NCBI RefSeq assembly: GCF_905475395.1
Contig: NC_058339.1
Coordinates: 42,913,172-42,977,171 of the forward strand
Length of the DNA stretch: 64,000 bases
From: Chrysoperla carnea
Lineage: Eukaryota; Arthropoda; Insecta; Neuroptera; Chrysopidae
Reading direction: 5' to 3'
Shown here: piece after piece, positions 25,244 through 38,423 of the stretch
Numbering within the stretch: position 1 is the stretch's first letter
Layout: each line of letters starts with the position of its first letter
The notes under the pieces: model-generated
What the model was told of the DNA's origin: nothing
Database searches by the model: none
Seen by the model: only the letters and a program-made list of their open reading frames with translations
Translations under genes and position numbers: made by a program

Positions 25244-25877
25244 AGAAAACCGACTTCAAAAGAAAAACTTTTCCAAAACAAATTAATATGCACTAAAAAG
25301 TAAAAAAATAACGATAATATAATGTAGTTAAAATTAATGTTTATTTTTTGTAGTCGGTGACAGCCAAGGAAACAACTCTGACAGAACAGTTTACAAGCTA
25401 CATTAGCTTGGCTGACACCGAGTCCAAAAAAAATAAACATTAATTTTAACTACATTATATGATCGTTATTTTTTTACTTTTTAGTGCATATTAATTTGTT
25501 ATGGAAAAGTTTTTCTTTTGAAGTCTTTTTTTTTTTGTTAAAAGTTTTTTTTTTTATTTTGTGATTTTTAGTGAATCTGAAGTACACTAACTAATTTGTC
25601 ACCAAAAAAAGAATAATCGAAATCGGTTGGCGTGATGTTGAGTTATTCGTCCTCTTGCCGTGCAAACTTAATGCAAATTTTAGACTTTTATAGTTTTCTC
25701 ATGGAAGCCGTTGTCAGAACTGGACCAAAATGGAACCACACGGGAAGCACCAGCTTTCAAATAGATAAAGAATCATCAAAATCGGTTCACCCAGTCGAAA
25801 GTTCTGAGGTAACACACATAAAAAGAAATACAGTCGAATTGATTACCTCCTCTTTTTTATTTGACGTCGGTTAAAAA
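25244..25877 (-). mobile_element. TIR element D, second copy (inverted)
   Basis: Begins AGAAAACCGACTTCAAAAG, contains the nested palindrome to about 25526 with the GACAGCCAAGGAAACAACTC centre, and ends GACGTCGGTTAAAAA at 25877. An open frame within it (25632-25874) is repeat sequence and not a gene. Confidence 0.8.
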
Positions 25878-28800
25878 GACGATTACGATTACATTAAAAT
25901 TGAAGAGACACACTGTCCAAAAACATGTTATACAAGGTGTTCTATTATTGACTGCAGAACTATTACCTCCTGAAAAAACTGAGAAAAAAAGAAGAAACTG
26001 TTCTTTACCAAATTTTGATCTGAGGCTTAATTTACGAGATAATTATCCTACTCTTATTGTAATCAATTAATAAAATAATAAAATTCATCCAATAAAACAC
26101 TACTTAAACAGAGGATGTGTTTTATCATAGTAGAAGACGTCTCTAAATGCAAAATTGTTACAAAAAAAACTCTATTTGGTAAATTATATTCTTATAAAAA
26201 CTCACCCATAAAAATTAAGTATTATTACACTCCCTTTCTTTGTTGTCTCACCTTAAGCATGTATTAGATTAAAACGGACCATAGTCCTGTATATAATAAA
26301 ATATTAGTCTTATTTTATGATCTTAAAATACACGTGTCACCCATTGCAGGGGTAGCTTGGATAAAGTGACTCCTATTTTTGGACAAAATGACTGCTATTA
26401 ACGTGGTAGCTTCTTATTGAACTACTTTGTATTATGTACCTACAGAATGATGTTTTAAAAAGTTTCCACCCGTATATTTTAGAATAGAATGAAAAATAAA
26501 AAAACCGCGAAAAGAGTTATCGGCATATTTTTAGGTGGAATGAGAATACAGTCTTCGGTTTATGCTCACGTTCTTAAAAAAACGAAAAAAGCATTCTTTA
26601 AAACTTTTTTCCTAGACTTCAACTTTTGCACCTTATTTCTAGTATTTTCTGGTGAAAAAAATTCCACCAAGTAAATTTATAATCATCAAATTTGCAAAGT
26701 GTTAATTTTTTTTACAGAATCTCATTTTTTGTTAAAAAGATAAGATTCTTTTAATTTTTTTAATGCTTTTGAATTGAAGCATTAAATTCATTAATGCTTT
26801 TGACTAAAAACATTTTTTCATGCACTATTCTAAAAATTGTTAGCCATGAGAAACCATAATATAAGGTACCGAAAATTGGGGATCTAAGAAAAAATCTTAT
26901 CAAACAAAAGTTGTTTTTTGTGGCAAAGAACAACAACCGGCCACCAAAAATACATAATACCATTTAAACAAAAATTTATCTATATTTGTTCATGAAGACG
27001 TTACCATCTAAAATAACTAAGTACTGTATTTCTATTCTCCCTAAAAATTATCCAGTAAGTATTTTTGCTTTTTTGATTTACCATTCCATTTCCGAAACAT
27101 AAGGCTAGAAACTTTATTAATAATCATCCAATAAAATTTATTGTGAAATTAATGAAGGAATTAACATGTTCCATTTATTTAATTCGAATGAGTTATGGGT
27201 AAATCACTTAAGCTTGAATTTAAAATGGATTTTACGAAGGATCGATTTTGATTTATTTAACTGCCTCGCCTTTGAATCGTCAAAGGTCTCCACTTTAAAA
27301 CATAATTATCTTAATCACCTTATTTTATTTGATTCTTTTAACAATAAACTATCTTAAATTCATAAAATTAAATGAAATGTCAGACGGTTGTAATTAAAGA
27401 ACTGAAAAAAGACTGTGATCTAAAGCCAGCTGGTTTTGAGCTTAGTAATCTTTTAGTTAATAAATGTGAAGTAGGATAGTCAAATTATGAAGTAGATAGA
27501 AAAACTCAAAAATTGTTCAAAAACTTTTAATTGGGATTCATTGTGTGGAAATTATTAATTGTAGTAACTTGAATTTGCTTACCTATACTAAATAAAGTGG
27601 TTGCAAATATCATCTATTTGAAATGGTATAGTTTGTGTTTAACTTAAATGTAAAAATCCTACGTGAGATACAAAACTAACAACATTTTCGAACAAAAGTT
27701 TTGTGATATAAATGCGTAAAATACATGGTATCATGGTTACTACAATACATGCATGTATTATATTTGTATATACGAGAAGCATACATACTTTAAATCTCGT
27801 TTAATGTAGAGATATAGGTACGTTTTTTGTAATATAGAATAAGAAAATTTGTGTAAGCGTAATACTCTGAATCTATTTTACTAATATATTTGAATAAGTT
27901 TGTACGGTCGTATAGAAATAACTTAAGAGTGTAGCGACATGGTGATTGTTATTTCTTATTGATATTATACAAGAATTATTTCAATCTTTTTGCTATGTGT
28001 AACCCTTATACTGACTGTTTTCAAGGCTATTTTTTTTATCAAACAGTGTATTCAGTAAACATTGAACAGCCGATAAAGTCATAAGTTAGTTTAAGAAATA
28101 CCATCAACTCGGAAATTTCCTTCCATTTCAAAAATTGTATGTACTACTCTCCTATCCCCGAAGAGAATCGAGAAAATAAGACAATTTCATATGTCAGAAT
28201 CTTAACGTCTATTATGTCAACTAGGGCCAATCCAGTCTCAATTGAGAGAATCTTTATGGCAAGTTAAAGTAGCATATGTGGGACTGTGTGTAGCTATGGG
28301 GTGAACGTTTAGTTTACACGTATACCAAATTACATAAAGATTAGTTTGAAGATCACGATTACAGAAATTTTTAACTGAAATTAATCACCATGTATCCAAT
28401 AAGGGATGCAAATAAGTGTTAATAATAGTTCAAATTACTTAAGATTTTATAAGATGAAAGAAGGGAACAATACATTCGTTACCGCTGTCTAGCAAATAAA
28501 TCAAAAGAGTGAATGGCGAATAATGATGAATATTAATCGATTTTTCTTGACGCTATATTTGTTATATATATTTTTGTTATGACGTAATGTGCAACTATCT
28601 TAAGATTCAGCATAAGATATTCGATTTGAATATGGATTGTGTAAAGGAATATGTTTGAGGATAAACTTTTCCGTATTCACATACACATATCGTATGCGTG
28701 ACAGATGTTTTGGGTTTTGTGTCATTTGTTAGTTTACTTTTACGTTTATTTTCTCTTAATTTTCATTTCTATACGAAATAAACTAATAAATTTAATGTCT

Positions 28801-29159
28801 TCGTTAAAATAAGTAAAACGTTTTCAAGGTCAGAATCAGTATCATATTATTAAAGAAATTTCAAATTTGAAGTTATGGTACCAAACTTCGAGGTTTTTTC
28901 TTTCAATAACGATCTAGAAAGGCAAAGATTCTATATTGGTAAAAAAAATGTATTATGTAAAAACTTTTTTCATTTGAGTTTTCAATGGAAATATCTTTTT
29001 GAACGTCAGTGAATAACGCGTAGATTATCAAGAGAGTCAGGATACAGACCCGCAGATACAGATGCGAATCATTGAGTAACAGATCAAATTTTGTTTGATG
29101 CGTGCTTAAACTTATCAAACAGAAACAAAGTAAAAAACTAGTATTTTGTTTAAAATTTA
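25878..29159. other. AT-rich DNA without recognised gene
   Basis: Several open frames of 60-70 codons occur but none shows a domain, a start context or neighbouring exons. No RNA gene or strong repeat recognised. Confidence 0.4.
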
Positions 29160-29590
29160 AGTTTAAAATTTCCAGTCCATGTAGAATATTTAAGCGGATC
29201 AAATTCATCATGAAAATTAGTTCGGAGTGATTTTAATTGGCCAGGAAAGCGTTTCAATTAACCAATAGATTTTAGTAACTGATCACAATTATTCGCATAT
29301 AAGTAACAAAATAACATTAACTCAAAGCCAACCCTATGTGATTAGCGAACAAAATACATAAATTTGCATAAAAAATGATTCATTAAGTCTACGAAATAAT
29401 CATGATTGGTAAGAACATTTAACCTTTTAAGTTTAGCAATTGCGAGGCAATAATGAGATGTTTAAAATTTGAAGGTTATTTAGAATATTTAAGCGGATCA
29501 AATTCTGCGGATCAAAACTGGTTCGAAGTGATTTTTTAGCGGATCAAAACTGGTTCGAAGTGATTTCAATTGGTTGGGAAAGGGTCACAA
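29160..29590. repeat. Diverged direct duplication with an internal 32-bp tandem
   Basis: Segment 29160-29262 recurs at 29460-29590 (AGAATATTTAAGCGGATCAA, GTTCG(G/A)AGTGATTTT, AATTGG). Inside the second copy GCGGATCAAAACTGGTTCG is repeated at 29507 and 29539, a 32-bp period. Confidence 0.75.
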
Positions 29591-29729
29591 TGGGCAAATT
29601 ACTTATATCTTTTAATAACAATTTTTTTATTATAATTTTAAGAAGGTTTATTTTTATCTACGCCGGTAGTATATTTTGATACAATTTATTATCATTTGTT
29701 AAGTAAATTCTTGTAGTTAGATTCTTTTT

Positions 29730-30308
29730 ACAGGGTGGGGCATGCAAGTGAGCGATTTTGAAAACGGTGAAAATTGAATCTCATCAACTTTTCCAAGCAT
29801 TTTTTACCAGCTTATAAAAATTTTCTACTAATTATAATAGTGTTATAAAGCAAATTTTAATTGCGTGCGTCCTTAAGGAAATGTTGTTAATGAACCAAAT
29901 GTATTGGATATCAGTATGCCATGATTTGTTTTCGCCTATCACGTTTTCAGTCACAATGAAGCGTTAGATATACCCGTACAAAGCGCTTACGCTGTTTTGA
30001 AGTGATTGAAATTTCATTGAGAATGCTGTGGCATGTGGTGAATAACTTCAAAGCTCACTTGTAAAAAAATTGCCGAGGCGGGCGTCAAACCATTGAAACT
30101 TTTAAGCGATTAAACTGCATTTACTAATTAAAACAAAATTTATATGAAACGCAATATACAATTTTCTTTAAAACACAATTAATTTATTTCAATACTGAAT
30201 TTTTTTAAATCCTTTTTTACGTAATTTATAGTGGTAAACAAGTAATTTGTAAAAATTGATGGAATTTCTTTTATAACGTTTTCAAAATCGCACACTTTTC
30301 TGTCCAGT
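29730..30308. mobile_element. Degenerate TIR element (GCGATTTTGAAAAC ends)
   Basis: The left end ACAGGGTGGGGCATGCAAGT is followed by GAGCGATTTTGAAAACG. The right end has CGTTTTCAAAATCGCACAC followed by CTGTCCAGTA, so about 18 bp pair well and the outer bases poorly. The interior keeps less AT-rich patches (29900-30100) that may be a decayed transposase, with stop codons in all frames I tried. Confidence 0.5.
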
Positions 30309-31094
30309 ATTAGTTCATTTAGTACTTAAAATGTTTTATTTATATTTGGTTCTAATCTTTTGTTTCAAAAATTTATCAGTCTGGTCAAGGATTATTTAAT
30401 GTTTGTTTTTGTTGTGTTATAAATTCATTTGTAACTGAAAACATAAAATTATTTACAAAAAAAATCTTTAATTCTGCATAAACCAGAGGAAAGAGATTTT
30501 TTTTCGTACGTCCCGTTGAACATTACATTGAAGGAAAAAGGAAAAGTTGTGAAAGTTGAACTTTTCAAACTATTTTTTTTAAATGATATTAAAAAATATA
30601 TTCGATTTTTATTGAAAATTATTTTCAAAAACCTTTCGTCCATAATCCAGTGAAACATGTTTGCTTGCATAGAACTTCGAAACACTAAGTTTGAGTGTGC
30701 ACTTACACAAGCTTACTTATTTTTTACCTTTGGTGTGCACTACACGTATTAAGCTATTTTTACCCCGATGACAGCGAGGGCTATTTGTTTTACTATTATT
30801 TTATCTATGGTTTGACCGTTATATATGTATGCATGCATGTATGCATGCATGTTCATTTGTTCCCTTATAACTTCTACATAATTTGACAAATGAGGTGTCG
30901 TTGGAAGCGTCTTGATCGTCCACAAGTTAAAAGCTCCCTAGAGACCATTAAGTCTTAAACAAAATCTTTCTCTAATTTACAAACAACTACTTGAGTATCA
31001 AACGAAAGGGCTTAATTATCATATTTCAAAAATATTTATATTCTTATAATTTATCACGAAATTCTAACCCCAAAATATTTTAAATATTCAAAAT

Positions 31095-31639
31095 TGTTGG
31101 CGCCTAGGATAACAGACTATGTTGGCGCCTACACTTCATCGAATTCAAACCAAAAAGACACCGAACAAGAGAGAGTATAAATATGAGACCATATACATAT
31201 ACATCATACACTCTCTTTTCTCGGTGCCACTTTGGTTTGAACGAACGCAACAGGTTTCACTATGACTATTCAATCAAGCGACCCGTAAGAGGTCAATAAT
31301 AACTAGTATGTAAATATTTTTTTTTTTTTTTCAAATTTCGTATTGTACCTACATTAAAAAATATTAATTAGATAGTAACATCCAGTTCATTCGAATGTGA
31401 AAATTAGTCGTTTCGTACACTCAAGTTAGTCTAAAGTGTACGATATTTAAAATAGTCTATTTCAATTAGTTCGAAAATAGCTAAATTAGTTAAGTTCAGT
31501 TAGTTGAGTTTAGAGAAAATTTAATAACGAAGGATTTTAGTGATTTCGAAACAATTTTGTTAGTTAAATTATAAAGTTATATAAGAAGTGAATTTGGACC
31601 ACAACCAATATTGGCGGTAAATAACGTTAACAGCCAACA
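31095..31639 (+). mobile_element. LTR-like unit of a Ty3/Gypsy-type retroelement
   Basis: The unit starts TGTTGGCGCC (at 31095, or at a direct duplicate of this start at 31120) and ends AGCCAACA at 31639, giving matching TGTTGGC / GCCAACA termini. TATAAATA lies at 31175. After the end comes ATTGGTGATTCACCGATA, where TGGTGA could begin a tRNA primer-binding site. No matching second LTR was recognised, so it may be a solo or broken unit. Confidence 0.4.
31143..31241. repeat. Hairpin around a TATA box inside the LTR-like unit
   Basis: TTCAAACCAAAAAGACACCGA (31143-31163) pairs with TCGGTGCCACTTTGGTTTGAA (31221-31241) with few mismatches, and AGAGAGAGTA pairs with TACACTCTCT further in. TATAAATATGAGACC sits in the loop. 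Confidence 0.7.
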
Positions 31640-33710
31640 ATTGGTGATTCACCGATAATTCCCCTTTTCTCGTTTTATCCAAAATCACCATGACATGACC
31701 GACAGATATACGATTTCTGACAATACCGGCAGAGGTAAGTCCAAATTGAACTTAAATTAATATAATTGTTTTATATTTTCATTTGGTTTTCGAATTAATT
31801 CATTTTCTTAGCAATATACAGTTCCCACTCGTGGACGTTTCAAATTTAGGTGCGTCCAAAATTTCAAAAACTAAAACTTCAACTAAAATGATATAAATTT
31901 TTTTCTAAAATAATTCATTAATATCAAAAACACTAGTAATAAGTTAGTTGCAAGTAGTCGTTAGATAAATAAAGCACTAAAGCACTGAATCTTATTTATG
32001 TATAAAAAGGTTTTAAATTGATTTATTCTACCTTTTGTTTTACTAAAATAATATAATAATGATAATACCCTTTACCTTTTCACAGTACATAAACACGTTA
32101 ATGTAATGTAATAATAATACCTAATAGAAATAATAAACCTAACCTATAAACCTTACTTGTACCATATATGTAATACTCCTATAAAGAAATAAGCCCAGTA
32201 AAGACGCTGAAATAGAGAATCTAACGAGCGGTAAGCGAGAACGGTGCAGCATGATTCGGGCGGGTATACGTGTATCTTTCTAACTCTTTTGATCATGTTC
32301 ATCTGTCACATATTTGTACAACCATACAACTTTTTAGTCAGTCACTTTCAATCCAGATTGTTGTACGATAAAGGCATGTATATCCGACATTTTCTTTCTC
32401 TGTCTCTTTGTTGCCACCTGGCTATAGAGCGTTCCAGTCTCTCTATATTTCAGGGATTAAAGAGGTCTTATCACAAGAAAAGTGAGACTATTGATAAGGT
32501 TCTCCCTCGTACACTTGGGGATGTTCGTTCTTTGTAGTACTGCCGTATTGTCTTAGATCATATATTTTACCAGATAGGCCCAACGTATACCAACTATGTA
32601 CATTTTTGCTTCACAGAGAAGATTAACAAAGACAACAATACAATATTCACACAACAGCTGACAGAGAAACACAATAACATAGTATGGTATTGAATGCGCA
32701 TAATATTATTGACGGAAGTCAGCTGCTTCAATAGTTACTGTTTGTTTAATTAATTCTGTATTAAGGTTCTAAAAAATGGTTAGATATTGTTTTATTTGCA
32801 AGGAATATTTTAAAGTAGACATGTATCACAGATAAGTAAAGTTGTACATTATATTGTATACAACTTGCATGATATATTGTATATTAAGACATGCGCATTA
32901 ATAACCATGCTCTCTCATTTATTATACTTCTTAATAATCTTTGAGAGGTGGTTCTCAACCGATTGCCAGTTCTATCGTAAATATTCAAAGCATATTGTAG
33001 CATTATTATTCTCTTTCCTATCGGAGGGAGAGAGAAACTTATCGGTTATCTTACTTTCTTTGAGACACTCTCGCTTGAAACGAGAATAGGGCGACGGCTA
33101 ATGGCTATATGGGATTATTACATATATTATTATGAAATATACTGAGTTATATATTTACACACAAGTTTATAAAATTATAACTTGCAACATAGAAGATAAT
33201 ATTTTTATTCAAATATTGTACATGATTTTCATTCAGGACTCAGAAACTACCTACCACAATATATTAAAATTATCTTTTGCTTATGTTTTCAAGTTAATTT
33301 AATTTATTTCATTATAATATTTCATGTTTGGATATCTCATTCCATCCACCTACATTTTATATATTTATTTCAAAATAATTCTATTTTATTGTTATTATAA
33401 TTTTAAAAGCATAATTTAAAATATTTTATTATTTTAAAAGATATATATTAAATTTCCATCGATAGTGAGGATAGTGAAGATTTTACCTGTTCTACAATAT
33501 ATTTATTTCTAAATATTTAGTAATTAAGTAGGTTCCTCGGGAAGGACAAAAAAATCACGGTTACCTGGGATAACCTATAAATAGTGTTCTAGAAAAACAT
33601 CTAAAGAACAAAAAGTTCCATAAAACCAGTATTATAAAGTGCACAATTTACGAGCTATATCGCTTGCAAGGAAGCAAAAGAAAATTTTTAGCCGAATTTG
33701 TTTAATAATT
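31640..33710. other. Unassigned DNA after the LTR-like unit
   Basis: ATGACCGACAGATATACG at 31695 is followed by a good splice donor, CAGAG/GTAAGT. If the upstream unit is an LTR this could be a leader or gag start. Open frames at 32244-32537 and 32865-33089 show no domain. No continuous gag or pol remains. Confidence 0.35.
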
Positions 33711-33714
33711 CCGG

Positions 33715-33835
33715 TCCCCAGGTTCCAGGCAAGTGGGCTAGACAGGTCCATTATGAGACTATCTCCCTCCAGAGATTAAAACCATTTCTGACCTGTAACC
33801 GACAACAACACGTAAATCCTTAATTCTATTGGCCT
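33715..33835 (+). pseudogene. Probable Ty3/Gypsy integrase C-terminal relic
   Basis: One frame reads GPQVPGKWARQVHYETISLQ followed directly by RLKPFLTCNRQQHVNP and a stop. An L-x-RLKP(F/W/Y) end a short way before the stop is characteristic of the integrase tail of many Gypsy-type pol genes. Upstream frames are broken. About 100 bp later comes TCTAGGGGAACAATCG, which could be a polypurine tract, then an AATAAA-rich stretch to 34165 that may be a decayed 3' LTR. Confidence 0.4.
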
Positions 33836-34989
33836 AAATTGGATGACAGTTTCGTCGAAATTCAACTCAAAGAAATAACATCAAGGTAATTTTCATCATA
33901 ATTAGTCCAATTCTAGGGGAACAATCGATGACAGAATACGTTAAGCTCAAATTATCTCGGACGATAAATCCATTTTGTTCTTCGAAGTTTTATTAAAGAA
34001 TGTGAGGTATGGTCATACTGTTCTTCTAAAATTATTAAAGGTATGCAGTAATTATTTAACCTTGTTGATCAAGCAGAATCGAAATCAACAACATATTAAT
34101 AATTTAATCAAACAGTATTATTAGTGCAATAAAATATTTATTAATAAAAGAAATAAAGTGTTGGTTATTATTCTACAAAGGATTCATAAGGTCTCTCCTT
34201 TTTAAAATACAAAGACCTTTGGTGGCAGCATCTCCTCAGGACCAACCCAGGTACACGACAATATACCATGACCATTACCTTATTTTGGCTCCAATTTGTC
34301 GTATCTGCCATATTTTAACAAAAATTTTAAAAATTAGGTAAGGTGCACGACAACAATATTATTAAAGTATATCAACTTTAGCTTGAATTGAATTGGGTGT
34401 AATATCTACTTTAAAATTTTCTATTTTTTGTTTGCATAAAAAAAGGAAATTATATATTTTACATTTGTGGACATAACAAAGGGCAGTTTATACACAGATA
34501 GTTGTGATATCTGAGTGTGGTCAAACAACGAAATCCTAATGTAAATTTAAAAACTAATGAGAAAGTTTCTTTAATTTAATATTTTTAATTGAATAATTAA
34601 GTTTTAAGTGTTTTGTAAATACAAGGGTACATTCGTGCAATATGAGATACTAACCATTGAATAATGAATTTTAACTAGAGCGTTTTAATTATTCTATGTA
34701 AACTAGACATTCTGAAATAGTTCTATTTACATACACTAGAAAGTAACTCTTTCGGTTTTATGAAGCATCAAATAAAAACAATTAAACCGATAATTCTGAT
34801 TTTTTTTACTATATTAAAGCTTGGATAAGCTGCCCGGCTACGCATTACTGTGGCTCATACTACTGCGGTAGAGCCTTCACTTCCCCGCTCTCTCTTGTCT
34901 TCCTTTTTGAAAATTAGTGCCTCACTTTTTGAAAATTAGAGTCACATACAATAGTGTGTATAGAGAGAAATGTAAAAATAAAAAAAACT

Positions 34990-35583
34990 TTTAAGAAAAA
35001 AAAAAACACAGTTCAAAAACAAATTAATATGCACTTAAAAGTGAAAAATAACGAAAATATAATGTAGTTACAATTATTATTATTTTTGGAGTCGGATTCA
35101 GCCAAGGAAACAACTGTGACAGACCAGTTTGTTACATTAGCTTGGCTGACACCGACTCCAAAAATAACAATAATTGTAAGTACATTATATTTTCGTTATG
35201 TTATACTTTTTAGTGCATCTTAATTTGTTTTGGAATTGTGTTTTTGAAGTCGGTTTTTTTATTTGATGATTTTTAGTGAATCTGAAGTAGACTAACTAAT
35301 TTGTCATTAAAAAAAGAATCATTGAAATCGGTTGGCGTTATACTGAGTTATTCGTCCATTTGTCGCGCACATACTTAATGCAAATTTAAGACTTATATGG
35401 TTTTCACATGGACAACATTGTCAGAACTGGACCAAATTCAAATGAGACCACATGGGAAGCACGAGCTTTCAAATAGATAAAGAATCATCAAAATTGGTTC
35501 ACCCAGTCAAAAGTTAACAAACATAAAAAAAATACAGTCGAATTGAGATTCTCTTTCTTTTTGGTTCGAAGTCGGTTAAAAAT
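34990..35583 (-). mobile_element. TIR element D, third copy (inverted)
   Basis: The left end is worn (AACACAGTTCAAAAACAAAT) but the nested palindrome is clear: TTAATATGCACTTAAAAGTG, TTTTTGGAGTCGGATTCAGCC, GCTTGGCTGACACCGACTCC. The tail ends GAAGTCGGTTAAAAA at 35582. Confidence 0.8.
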
Positions 35584-35593
35584 AAAAATTTTG

Positions 35594-35664
35594 ACGTGAC
35601 TGGGGGTTTGAACATTAGTTTCTTTGGTGACAGTCCAATAGTCTTACCACTGAGCCACAACCAT
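35594..35664 (-). ncRNA. tRNA-derived sequence (SINE head or tRNA pseudogene)
   Basis: Read on the - strand, TGTGGCTCAGTGGTAAGA matches the Pol III A box (TGGCNNAGTGG). About 30 bp further, TGTTCAAACCC matches a B box (GGTTCGANTCC, two changes). The anticodon arm (ATTGG-ACTGTCA-CCAAA) does not give a canonical loop and the D stem is poor, so it is not a working tRNA. It abuts the end of element D at 35583. Confidence 0.4.
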
Positions 35665-38418
35665 TTAAAATATAGTCTTGTACATAATAATCTGCAATAT
35701 GTTTGTGTTTGCTCTTGGCTAGAAATTGAAGGTGAAAATTCAATTTTGACGAATTTGTCAGTAGACATAACTTACAGTACCGCAAAAGGAGAATTTTTGA
35801 AGAAATTATTTGAATATAATACTTTTCGTACAGTTGAATTGTATCTGTTTGAGACACTTTGAATTATCCGATTGGGAATCAAATCGTCCTCGCATAAAAA
35901 GTAAATACCATACTATACTTTAATTCTCTTTGAAAATTAGCCGATACGTGATTTATATTTTTACAATTTTCCAAACCGTGCCTGAAATAAAACAATGAAA
36001 ATATTTTTAAAACTACCCGCGAATTAACATCAATGTCAATGTTTAAATATATATGTAATAGCAAAATAATCAATTTTTGATTGCTGATAGTTTTACGGTT
36101 ATATATTCCGCCTATCTGTTCATCTGCATGGATACAGATTAATGGTTCAAATTTTATTTTTGGAACCAGAGCTCAGAGCTTCATTAAAAAAGAGTAGGTA
36201 TTTTGTAAAAAACATTGGCTTTTATATAACTAAAGCGTACATTTTTAGAAATAAAACAAAAATATTTGAATTATCGTTATTATTAAAATCATAAAAGTGG
36301 GTGTGTTGATGACACATTTCAATAATCCCTTGACGTCTTAAATTGTTTTTCATAACAAGGAGTTCATCAAGACTGTGTTGTGTGGTATTATTTATCAAAA
36401 TTTTATTTTCTCATTTTGTATCGAAACGAAGTTGAAAACAAGTTAAAATTTAAATTGTTTTAATACCACTGATATATTCCCATTTTCCCAATGCAGATAG
36501 TAGGCACCAGACAAGTAAATGTAAACGTATACATACATAGGTACTACATACGTTTGGGCTACATACATATATGAAGCAGATAAAGGTGGTATATGCATTT
36601 TTAATACTGTTTGAGATTGCTTTGAGAATTGAAAGTGTTAATTAATGGGGGTCTCTTGAGTACATGTTGTTGGAGAGATACACACACGTTTTAATATCAC
36701 AGTATTCTAAATATTACTAACTTATCACAAATTATTTAAAAAAGACACAACCAGTGAAAGCAAAATTTGCTATTTGTAATACCCAACCAAGAAAGAACGG
36801 CTTTATAAATTTAAAGCCATTTCATGTCTTCGAATTTATCGAAGTGGTATCAAAGCTTCTAAACGAAGGTAATAAAATGCAGGATTTTTGGAACTATGTT
36901 CCTTATTACACGTTATCGTTCAGATTTGTTTGCTGGTTGGGAAGTAAAACCAAAAAAAGTGCAAAAAAAAAAAAAAAAAAACCACCCCAAAAACCGACAT
37001 GTAAGTTTTCTAGGAAAGTAAAACTTTTTCAATCGATTTAGCTTGCCATGAATTTTGATAAAATGCAAAAATATTTTTATAGCTTTCTATTTGTATTTTT
37101 TGTCAAAATTTTATGTTTTCAGAAGTATGTCTTTTTTAAACTAATACTATAATTAATTCATACAGTAGAAAATAAAATAGCGTTAAAATTAAATTCTTTA
37201 ATCAAACAAGTATTTGACTTCTAAAATTAATACCTTAAATTTTCAGAAAAACATCTTATAAATAAAAAAAGTAAGCGCTACATTCATAATGTACCAAAGT
37301 ACGAAGGGAATATAGTTTCTACCAGGTGTCCCACGATACCTCTCGTTCTTTTTTATTTACTTGAAAGTTGCTTTAACTGGGATGGTGTTTAGCAGTGATT
37401 GTCATAGATTTGAAATCTACTTGAACAATAATTGAATTATTTAGATCATCTCATTTATCAAGAACGTGTCCAAAGGAAATACAGTTTGAAATGGTTTACA
37501 CGCGGGCGTGGCTTTGAAACCTTTAATGAAGATGCATTGTTAAATGAATATACAGTCATTGAAAAATAGATTTCGTCTTTACCACTATCACACACGGGCT
37601 AGTGCGAAAATTATTTTCAATCTCTAAACTGTATAATTTTTTGGTATTTTGTAAAGCCTATGATTTTTACCACATACACATTTTTAAAACGAATAGTTTA
37701 TCTCACTTTTTGCTATTTGTTCATACATAGTTTTGCTTTTTTTTTACAAAACATGCTAGAGATAGTTTGTTGCTTATAAATATATGTTATACCCTTGATA
37801 AAATAAGTTTAGTTTGCTTTTTGTTTTTCATACCAACAATTTTCATTTGATTATATTTCTTTTTGTTGCTTGTTCTTTTTAGTTAGTTGAAATTTTTATG
37901 ATATTTTCTATTCTCATATTTCATTAAATGTTCCTTTTTTTTTTTTTTTTTTTTTTAATAGGGAGAACTTTTTTTTTTTTAATATAAAACATCGAAATAA
38001 CGAATACATGATTTTATTTCTAGTGGTGTGAAGCTGATTTTTTGTGGTAAATCGTCGAATGGATTTACTATTTTTAATTTTTTTTAAATACATGTGGATC
38101 ATGTGAGATCTAGATTCTGAGAGATTCTGCTTTTCAAAACTGAAAATGCCGGAAATATCAAAAACCGGAAAATTTATATAGCACCCTCGAACTTTAATTG
38201 ATGGATATCAATGAATTCAATATATGCTATTTTCTTAATAAAAGTATGCATCGATCGAAATCTCATTGGCAAAATGCTTTTTTTAAGACCGAAAATATGG
38301 CAGACTGTCCTACCTTTTCATTTTTGAAGTGAAAACTTTATCATTAGTCGCGTTCCCTAGAGATTTTTGATAGGGTTAAAAATCATAGATTGGCCATTTC
38401 GGAAGTGCCATGCTTACC
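35665..38418. other. AT-rich DNA without recognised gene
   Basis: An open frame at 36754-37041 (+) has a mixed-composition start (FAICNTQPRKNGFINLKPFH) and a poly-Lys tract from an A-run. It has no domain and was left uncalled. T-runs lie near 37935-37976. CAGGTGTCCCACGATACCTC at 37324 looks like the edge of an old element. Confidence 0.4.
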
Positions 38419-38423
38419 ATGTG

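Noticed and set aside
25632..26070. Two open frames on the + strand
   Set aside because: The first is inside element D and recurs in its other copies in decayed form. The second has no domain.
35594..35664. Functional tRNA gene on the - strand
   Set aside because: A and B boxes are present but the anticodon arm and D stem do not form a standard tRNA. Listed as tRNA-derived only.
36754..37041. 95-codon open frame on the + strand
   Set aside because: The poly-Lys stretch comes from an A-run and the rest matches no family I know. Kept only as a note in the gap description.
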